NCBI RefSeq assembly: GCF_028657945.1
Contig: NZ_CP059693.1
Span: forward strand, 5,456,001-5,520,000
From: Thalassomonas haliotis
GTDB taxonomy: Bacteria > Pseudomonadota > Gammaproteobacteria > Enterobacterales > Alteromonadaceae
Length of the DNA: 64,000 bases
Direction of reading: 5' to 3'
Part shown: positions 26,668 to 31,089 of the stretch, piece after piece
How positions within the stretch are numbered: the first letter of the stretch is position 1
Layout: each line of letters starts with the position of its first letter
The notes under the pieces: generated by a model
Told to the model about the DNA's origin: nothing
The model's input: only the letters and a program-made list of their open reading frames with translations
The model's database searches: none
Made by a program: the position numbers and the translations under genes

Positions 26668-26777
26668 TCAACAACCCCCTTAATGTTCTCTGTGGTTGTA
26701 GATTCAACTAAGCCTGTTGTGCTTAATCCCCTCATCAACGCCATATTCAAATGGCTCATTGGTTTTTCCTGGCTCAT
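26664..26777 (-). CDS. Coupled mini-ORF D (37 aa)
   Basis: The unit begins MSQEKPMSHLNMALM and ends ENIKGVVE. ATGA overlaps at both ends. Near-duplicate of ORF A. Its tail LSTTGLVESTTTENIKGVVE is homologous to the tail of ORF E (LSISGLVVLTATEKIKEVAE) with the hydrophobic character lost. Confidence 0.55.
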   Translation of the reverse strand: MSQEKPMSHLNMALMRGLSTTGLVESTTTENIKGVVE

Positions 26778-26884
26778 TCAGCAACCTCCTTAATTTTCTC
26801 TGTGGCTGTTAATACAACTAAGCCTGATATGCTTAACACTAAAATTACAGCCAGCCTTAAACAGCTGATAATTAAGGAGATCAT
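26774..26884 (-). CDS. Coupled mini-ORF E, small membrane protein (36 aa)
   Basis: A 36-aa protein that is almost entirely one hydrophobic helix (MISLIISCLRLAVILVLSIS and so on), ending TEKIKEVAE. Its ATG overlaps the holin stop (ATGA). Its last codons contain AAGGAGGT, an ideal Shine-Dalgarno seven bases before ORF D. It is the most gene-like of the five mini-ORFs and probably the parent whose 3' end was duplicated. The tail also resembles the holin end (TVEKIKGVAK). A holin regulator or second small holin is possible. Confidence 0.65.
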   Translation of the reverse strand: MISLIISCLRLAVILVLSISGLVVLTATEKIKEVAE

Positions 26885-27279
26885 TTAGCAACCCCCTTAA
26901 TTTTTTCGACGGTTCTCAGCCCGGCTAAACCTAACATGCCAAGGGTTAATTCCATCATCACTTCCAGCGGCAATTCAGGGGCACCGATTTCTGGAAACAG
27001 CCATTGCAAACTGGGATTGATGATAAAGGCAAACAAAAAACCCAGACCGCAAATCCACATCAGAAACGGCCGGGCACCGGCAACAAAAATACTGCGATGG
27101 TTAGCCTGCACCTTGTTGATTTCGGCCTGCACCAGAGCCGGTTGTTGTAACAAACGATGTTTGATCAGGGCTAAATTAAGGGTTTCTTCCTCACTGGTGA
27201 ATAGCTCATCCAGTATGCCCCCCACCGCCTGAACCGGCTCTTTAATATTGCTGCCTAATAAGGCACTGAACCAGCTCAT
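26881..27279 (-). CDS. 3TM-type phage holin (132 aa)
   Basis: A 132-aa protein with hydrophobic segments at about residues 70-90 (FLMWICGLGFLFAFIINPSL) and 105-120 (VMMELTLGMLGLAGL), separated by a Pro/Gly turn, and an N-terminal amphipathic region. This matches the three-TM phage/GTA holin family. I choose the ATG at 27279, which overlaps the lysozyme stop as ATGA, over the GTG at 27291. The holin would open the inner membrane to let the lysozyme reach the cell wall. Its own stop overlaps the next mini-ORF. Confidence 0.82.
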   Translation of the reverse strand: MSWFSALLGSNIKEPVQAVGGILDELFTSEEETLNLALIKHRLLQQPALVQAEINKVQANHRSIFVAGARPFLMWICGLGFLFAFIINPSLQWLFPEIGAPELPLEVMMELTLGMLGLAGLRTVEKIKGVAK

Positions 27280-27698
27280 GATCTTTGCCACTCACCCAGC
27301 ACCATTTGCTTGGCCAACTCTTCGGCCCGGTTAGGCACCTGCTGCGCCCAGCGGCTATCGAGCATTTCATTGGCGGCGCCTTGAAAGTCTCCGGCTTCAA
27401 CATTGGCAAGCATTTTCTGAAAGGCCATCAGCCCGCTTGCTCCGAGGTTATAGGCCATATTGATCAACACCCCGACCTGGGCGTCGTTACAATAGCGGGT
27501 ATCAATATTACGTTTGACCACAGCCTTACATTCACTCAGATCATTTTGTAATAAAATTTCCGCTTCCTGCTCGCTGATGCCAACATCATCAAGATTGCGG
27601 CCATAACCTAAGGTAAGCTTTTTCGCCGTGCAGTAATAAGGGTGACTGCGAAAGCCCTCGTGTTTTTTTATTTGTTCAACAGTATTTTGTATAGACAT
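27276..27698 (-). CDS. T4-type lysozyme, endolysin (140 aa, GH24)
   Basis: A 140-aa protein that hydrolyses the glycan backbone of peptidoglycan. The catalytic E-8aa-C-5aa-T pattern of T4-like endolysins is intact: Glu in KKHEGFR, Cys in PYYC, Thr in LTLGYG. I start at the ATG at 27698 (MSIQNTVEQI); the longer frame from 27809 runs through a terminator and the promoter -10. There is no Shine-Dalgarno: the ATG directly follows the terminator T-tract. It has no signal peptide, so release depends on the holin encoded next (ATGA overlap). Confidence 0.9.
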   Translation of the reverse strand: MSIQNTVEQIKKHEGFRSHPYYCTAKKLTLGYGRNLDDVGISEQEAEILLQNDLSECKAVVKRNIDTRYCNDAQVGVLINMAYNLGASGLMAFQKMLANVEAGDFQGAANEMLDSRWAQQVPNRAEELAKQMVLGEWQRS

Positions 27699-27732
27699 AA
27701 AAAAAGCCCAAAAAGTTATTAGCTCTTTGGAC
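27699..27732 (-). terminator. Intrinsic terminator between promoter E5 and the lysozyme
   Basis: GTCCAAAGAG-CTAATAA-CTTTTTGGGC forms a 10-bp stem followed on the minus strand by TTTTTTT and then at once by the lysozyme ATG. The lysis operon can therefore be transcribed from E5 only by read-through, as in lambda pR' with tR'. Confidence 0.85.
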
Positions 27733-27783
27733 CCGGTAAAAGTGTAAAATAAAACCAAAAACGGTTTTGTTAACAATAGGGTT

Positions 27784-27825
27784 ATTTTAGCTTTTTTCAG
27801 GCTTGGCAACAGGACAAGTCTGCCC
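27784..27825 (-). promoter_or_regulatory. Shared tail-regulon promoter E5 (lysis operon)
   Basis: Minus strand: imperfect dyad GGGCAGACTTGTCC (27812-27825), 22 nt ending AAAAAAGC, then TAAAAT (27784-27789). Same architecture as E1-E4 despite several base changes. The 27826-28133 stretch upstream holds no gene; a poor LexA-like match at 27977-27992 is not convincing. Confidence 0.75.
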
Positions 27826-28133
27826 TGAGCGCAGCAGGTAAATCACATCAGCTAACGGCTCGAATAAAATAACCGGCGACAAAATAAAAGATCGGTATAA
27901 CCCCAGCAGTTTCCTCTGAGGATAGAGAGAGTATTTTTGAGAGAGTTGTGATCACCTGTAAAAACCGGCGACTTAACTGTTATTTATGCCAGGGAGCCGT
28001 TAACGCGCGCATATTAATAAACCCCGAAGAACACAGAATCAACAGCCAGATAGAGTTAATAAAAGAGTCACTTGCTTAGTTGTAGAAGTGCTTAGTACCT
28101 TAAACACTGACATAACACTATGGCGGTAAATGA

Positions 28134-28508
28134 TTACAGAGTAGTGATCAAGCCGCGCTCGGCTTTTGACAGCCAGAACTGCAACGAACGCTTTGAGTCA
28201 AATCCCATCAGTAGCGCCGCACTGTCCAGTGGCTTATCCACCACATAACGGGCACGTAACGCCCGGATGCATTCGGGTCTGAGCCGGGAAATACATTGCG
28301 TTAATTCTTCAACCTGGCCCGGCACATAAATGTTCTCCGAACGGTTTTTATCACCGGTGCCGCTGTCAAAACGCTCGCGGATAGAGCTGGAAGCAAAACC
28401 GTTTACAGATTCTTTTTTCCGCCAGAATTTGCCCCAGGCCTTAAGTTCGCTTCGCAGCGCCTTAATATTAACCTGCTTGTTTACTTGCTCTGAGATAATA
28501 TTATCCAT
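28134..28508 (-). CDS. Phage antitermination protein Q-like regulator (124 aa)
   Basis: A 124-aa protein whose layout fits the phage antiterminator Q family: an N-terminal ELKAWGKFW segment, a variable charged stretch, then LRPECIRALRARYVVDKPL, a helix-turn-helix-like AALLMGFDSKRSLQFWL and AERGL. Q proteins bind at late promoters and make RNA polymerase ignore terminators. Here several operons begin with promoter plus terminator, which fits. It overlaps the HTH gene upstream by 8 bp. Family call is by pattern only. Confidence 0.68.
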   Translation of the reverse strand: MDNIISEQVNKQVNIKALRSELKAWGKFWRKKESVNGFASSSIRERFDSGTGDKNRSENIYVPGQVEELTQCISRLRPECIRALRARYVVDKPLDSAALLMGFDSKRSLQFWLSKAERGLITTL

Positions 28509-28758
28509 TAGACAGCTCTCCTATAACATCAATGACTTTTAACATATAGACATCTTCGATCAAGCCGACGACATCATTCCATTTGGGGTTGAATTCATTA
28601 TTCTCCCAACGGCGCAAGGTCCGCTCTTCAATGCCATAATCTGCCGCCGACTCTGCCTGGGTGTAACCCCGGCTTTGTCTGGCATACTTTAATAAATCCG
28701 AACCTTTTGGCGTACGACAGGTATTTGTCGCAGCAAAACCTACAACTGACTGGCCCAT
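28501..28758 (-). CDS. XRE-type helix-turn-helix regulator (85 aa)
   Basis: An 85-aa protein with a Cro/CI-type HTH at about residues 20-55 (LLKYARQSRGYTQAESAADY, then RTLRRWENNEFNP). I prefer the ATG at 28758, which has AAAGGA five bases upstream, over that at 28764. It is co-transcribed with the Q-like gene. It could be the activator of the six dyad promoters or an early repressor; an inverted repeat just upstream (28789-28819) suggests autoregulation. Confidence 0.72.
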   Translation of the reverse strand: MGQSVVGFAATNTCRTPKGSDLLKYARQSRGYTQAESAADYGIEERTLRRWENNEFNPKWNDVVGLIEDVYMLKVIDVIGELSNG

Positions 28759-28788
28759 ATTCATCCTTTCCTGTTATTTTTCTACGTT

Positions 28789-28819
28789 ACCGGAAGTTCC
28801 CCTAAATACGGTTTCCGGT
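28789..28819. promoter_or_regulatory. Inverted repeat upstream of the HTH gene
   Basis: ACCGGAA and TTCCGGT arms separated by 17 bp, 25 bp upstream of the HTH gene. Spacing and position fit a two-site operator or an mRNA hairpin. It does not resemble the GGTCA-N4-TGACC dyad. Confidence 0.4.
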
Positions 28820-28911
28820 TTTACTCACTGTATGATTAAATCAGCCAACCCCTGTTAGCTAACTTCCCTGCTCCCTTTAAAATGGAAACTTTTCTTTATT
28901 AGCGAATGCGC

Positions 28912-28971
28912 TTAAATATACGTAAACTGAGAATCCGGTTTTAACCTTGCTCTGACTGTATTTTTAGCCAT
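28912..28971 (-). CDS. Possible 19-aa mini-ORF
   Basis: The ORF MAKNTVRARLKPDSQFTYI starts in a TGATG overlap with the stop of the 48-aa ORF upstream. It is basic and soluble. No family recognised; it is reported because the overlap repeats the coupling style seen elsewhere in the locus. Confidence 0.25.
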   Translation of the reverse strand: MAKNTVRARLKPDSQFTYI

Positions 28972-29117
28972 CACTTATCTCCTCTAAATGATCTGATATC
29001 TGCCGATATCTTTTTTAGCGCTGTAAATTCCTGCAACTTCACCACCAGCTCTACCGCCTTAGTATTGGTATCGGGCATTAACCTGAGCTGAATCAATAAG
29101 GCGCGGCCAATATTCAT
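28971..29117 (-). CDS. Possible 48-aa small protein
   Basis: A 48-aa ORF starting MNIGRALLIQLRLMPDTNTK with regular amphipathic helix content (VELVVKLQEF). No convincing ribosome site. It lies upstream of the HTH and Q-like genes on the same strand and could be the first gene of a short early operon. Apart from this ORF pair and the repeats listed separately, the 28820-29440 region shows no gene. Confidence 0.3.
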   Translation of the reverse strand: MNIGRALLIQLRLMPDTNTKAVELVVKLQEFTALKKISADIRSFRGDK

Positions 29118-29176
29118 TGGCAGACTGATTTATCTCCGTCTTAACGAAACGGTTAACTAAGCAGGCCATTTAAGCC

Positions 29177-29427
29177 AGGTTAATATCGCAATTTTTTATC
29201 CCGGCGATTACCCGGGAAAATTCACCTTTCCCGACTAAGCAAAGCTGTTATCCACTAACGGCTTTTTGAAAATGCCTGAGGTTAATATCGCAATTTTTTA
29301 TCCCGGCGATTACCCGGGAAAATTCACCTTTCCCGACTAAGCAAAGCTGTTATCCACTAACGGCTTTTTGAAAATGCCTGAGGTTAATATCGCAATTTTT
29401 TATCCCGGCGATTACCCGGGAAAATTC
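29177..29427 (-). repeat. Tandem 102-bp repeat of a lysozyme-gene fragment
   Basis: Copies begin at 29177, 29279 and 29381; the third is truncated at about 29427. The first two copies look identical. Read on the minus strand each contains EFSRVIAGIKNCDI, a degenerate form of FSRVIAAIESRDF from the adjacent lysozyme paralogue, followed by a stop. The array is thus debris of the lysozyme 3' region, not a CRISPR. Confidence 0.8.
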
Positions 29428-29440
29428 AACCAGAAAGGTT

Positions 29441-29851
29441 TTATTGCCATTGGCCGGATTCGAGCTGCAACAACAGCTGGGCGGTATACTGGGGTAGGTA
29501 CTTGGCCTTAAGGCAAAGCAACAGTTCATTGGTCGCCTGGATAAAATCACGGCTTTCAATGGCGGCAATGACCCGGCTAAAAGTTAAAAAGCGCTCCAGC
29601 CCTAACAAATGAATAAGATTAATCAGCGCGGCCAAACGCGCCGGGTTGCAGTGCTCAAGGTTAATATTTTGCCGGGTCTCGGCGAGCAGGGCATTTAAGT
29701 CGTTCGCCAATAAAATTTCCGCTTCTTCGAGGCGAATACCGATACCATCAAGATCACGGCCGTAACCTATGCTGAGTTTGCCTGCCGGACAATATTCGGG
29801 ATAAGACTTAAAGCCCTTATGGCGTTTTATTTGTTGAATTAATTGATGCAT
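29441..29851 (-). CDS. Degenerate T4-type lysozyme paralogue (136 aa)
   Basis: A 136-aa paralogue of the lysozyme at 27276-27698, alignable from end to end. The catalytic Glu is replaced by Lys (RHKGFK instead of KHEGFR) and the catalytic Thr by Ser (LSIGYG), while the Cys is kept (PEYC). It is probably inactive as a hydrolase. It keeps its own E6 promoter and a leader terminator with the same loop. It may be a decoy, a regulator or a decaying copy. Confidence 0.8.
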   Translation of the reverse strand: MHQLIQQIKRHKGFKSYPEYCPAGKLSIGYGRDLDGIGIRLEEAEILLANDLNALLAETRQNINLEHCNPARLAALINLIHLLGLERFLTFSRVIAAIESRDFIQATNELLLCLKAKYLPQYTAQLLLQLESGQWQ

Positions 29852-29885
29852 AAAAAAAACCCGAGTGGTTATTAGCCATCGGGTT
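29852..29885 (-). terminator. Intrinsic terminator between promoter E6 and lysozyme paralogue
   Basis: AACCCGA and TGG pair with CCA and TCGGGTT around the loop CTAATAA, followed by TTTTTTTT and the start codon ATG. The loop is identical to the one in front of the active lysozyme, so leader and gene were duplicated together. Confidence 0.8.
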
Positions 29886-29975
29886 ATTAAAAAGTAGAAA
29901 CCAAGTGTTGAGCAAACACCTTAACGAGCCATAAAACCCTGATAAAACGCCTGCCACTTGGTGAAGAGTAGCTAA

Positions 29976-30017
29976 ACTATAGCCATTTCAGCACAGAAAA
30001 ACAGGGCAAATTTGCCC
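29976..30017 (-). promoter_or_regulatory. Shared tail-regulon promoter E6
   Basis: Minus strand: perfect dyad GGGCAAATTTGCCC (30004-30017), 22 nt, then TATAGT (29976-29981). Both arms changed together relative to GGTCA-N4-TGACC (T to G on one side, A to C on the other), which supports the dyad as the functional element. Confidence 0.75.
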
Positions 30018-30606
30018 GGCGATTCCTTTGAAGATGAAGATATCGAAAGATATGAATAACTTGAGAAGAATTGATTAAAAAGAAGAAAATCAAGCTGATG
30101 ATAAGGTTTGATTTAAATCAAATTTACGGTTTGCAGTATATATCAATCAGGGCAGAATTCAATATTCTGTCTTTTGCTTTTTGCCTTTTTTATAAGTCAC
30201 ACAACATATGCAAAGGAAACTTAGCATTAACATCGACTGTGCTGAACTTCTGCATCTGAACGGGCTTATGCATATGCAATTAACTAAAAACCGTTGCAGC
30301 CACCCTTAGCCAAAATGCCCGGGCTTTTTCGCTACGATTTATCAGTGCTAAGTCTTAGCCTAATCCCCCGCAAACGACCGGTGTTTTTTTCGGAGAGAAC
30401 CTCAGGCCTCTTCCTTAGGGTCTGTTTAGCTTTCTAAGGGATTAAGATTTTTGAGCGGTTTTTGCATGTACCAAGACAGGAAAATGGAGCTGTAGTTGCT
30501 CTGTATGACATTTTTCTAACGCCGATGGAGGGAAAACAGCCAAAAAAAATTATTAACGGCCAAAAATAAACAGGCCCAGGCATCGCAGAATAAATACTTC
30601 CAGACA
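30018..30606. other. Gene-free gap between the tail locus and rpmE
   Basis: About 590 bp, AT-rich at first (30036-30200) and then mixed. I see no gene, tRNA, integrase or convincing attachment site. 30420-30545 has a distinct composition and may be a dispersed repeat, but this cannot be tested within one window. The right border of the mobile locus is probably here. Confidence 0.5.
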
Positions 30607-30633
30607 TAAAAAAAGCGCCAATCGGCGCTTTTT
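30607..30633 (-). terminator. Terminator of rpmE
   Basis: AAAAGCGCC and GGCGCTTTT with a 4-nt loop, followed on the minus strand by a T-run, 20 bp after the rpmE stop. Confidence 0.85.
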
Positions 30634-30652
30634 CTTAATGCTTAGGCAGAAA

Positions 30653-30865
30653 TTACTTCTTACCAAGAGCACCGAAACGTTTGTTGAACTTGTCAACGCG
30701 ACCACCGGTCTCAGCAGCTTTCTGCTTACCAGTGTAGAACGGGTGACATTCTGAACAAACATCTAAATGAATATCTTTACCGCGAGTAGAACCAGTTACG
30801 ATAACGTTACCGCAAGAACAAGTTGCTTTGAACTCGGTGTAATTAGGGTGAATACCTTCTTTCAT
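30653..30865 (-). CDS. rpmE: 50S ribosomal protein L31 (70 aa)
   Basis: A 70-aa L31 of the zinc-binding type: [12 protein letters not shown] at the start, then CSCGN and [12 protein letters not shown] giving four cysteines. The start is the ATG at 30865 with GAGG upstream; the longer frame to 30955 is non-native sequence. L31 sits at the subunit interface of the ribosome. Divergent from priA, as in many gammaproteobacteria. Confidence 0.96.
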   Translation of the reverse strand: MKEGIHPNYTEFKATCSCGNVIVTGSTRGKDIHLDVCSECHPFYTGKQKAAETGGRVDKFNKRFGALGKK

Positions 30866-31089
30866 GGGAACCTCTGTTAAGGCCGTATCGCCACCTGATC
30901 TATTGCCAGGTACCATACGAGTTAAAAATAATGGGGCCGAATAATAAAGCATCAAGACAGGAAGTTCAACACTAAGTTATCAATCAAACAGGAAATAATA
31001 ACTTTATTCGCCGATCTGTCCTTTGTGACTTGGCAGCAAGTCGTTCTGGGGTCAAAATAGCACACAAATCACTTAAAGAAGTTTTATTG

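Larger units (their letters stand above)
26338..26777 (-). repeat. Four tandem 110-bp units between holin and coiled-coil gene
   Basis: Start codons lie at 26777, 26667, 26557, 26447 and 26337, exactly 110 bp apart. The units alternate as types D, C, B, A, with D and A alike and C and B alike. 110 is not a multiple of three, so each unit changes frame, but every unit keeps an open ORF joined by ATGA or TAATG. Each unit looks like a duplicated junction: the end of ORF E plus the first dozen codons of the 80-aa gene. Confidence 0.85.

Noticed and set aside
26338-26777. CRISPR array
   Set aside because: The units are 110 bp long, fully repeated without variable spacers, and encode overlapping ORFs.
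27699-27809. N-terminal signal-anchor (SAR) extension of the lysozyme
   Set aside because: The longer frame is hydrophobic, but it runs through the terminator and the E5 -10 box, so its start would lie upstream of the transcript.
27977-27992. LexA (SOS) box CTGT-N8-CCAG
   Set aside because: One mismatch in the core and located before neither the regulator genes nor a clear promoter; chance match.
29177-29427. CRISPR or attachment-site repeats
   Set aside because: The repeats are adjacent copies of a lysozyme-gene fragment with no spacers.
1-30017. Extracellular contractile injection system (eCIS/T6SS) instead of phage-type tail
   Set aside because: P2-type J, I, collar and chaperone genes with holin and lysozyme point to a tailocin or prophage; no eCIS ATPase or toxin cargo is seen, although the left part is outside the window.
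30866-30955. 30-residue N-terminal extension of L31
   Set aside because: The family starts at MKEGIHPNY; the extension covers the ribosome site and promoter.
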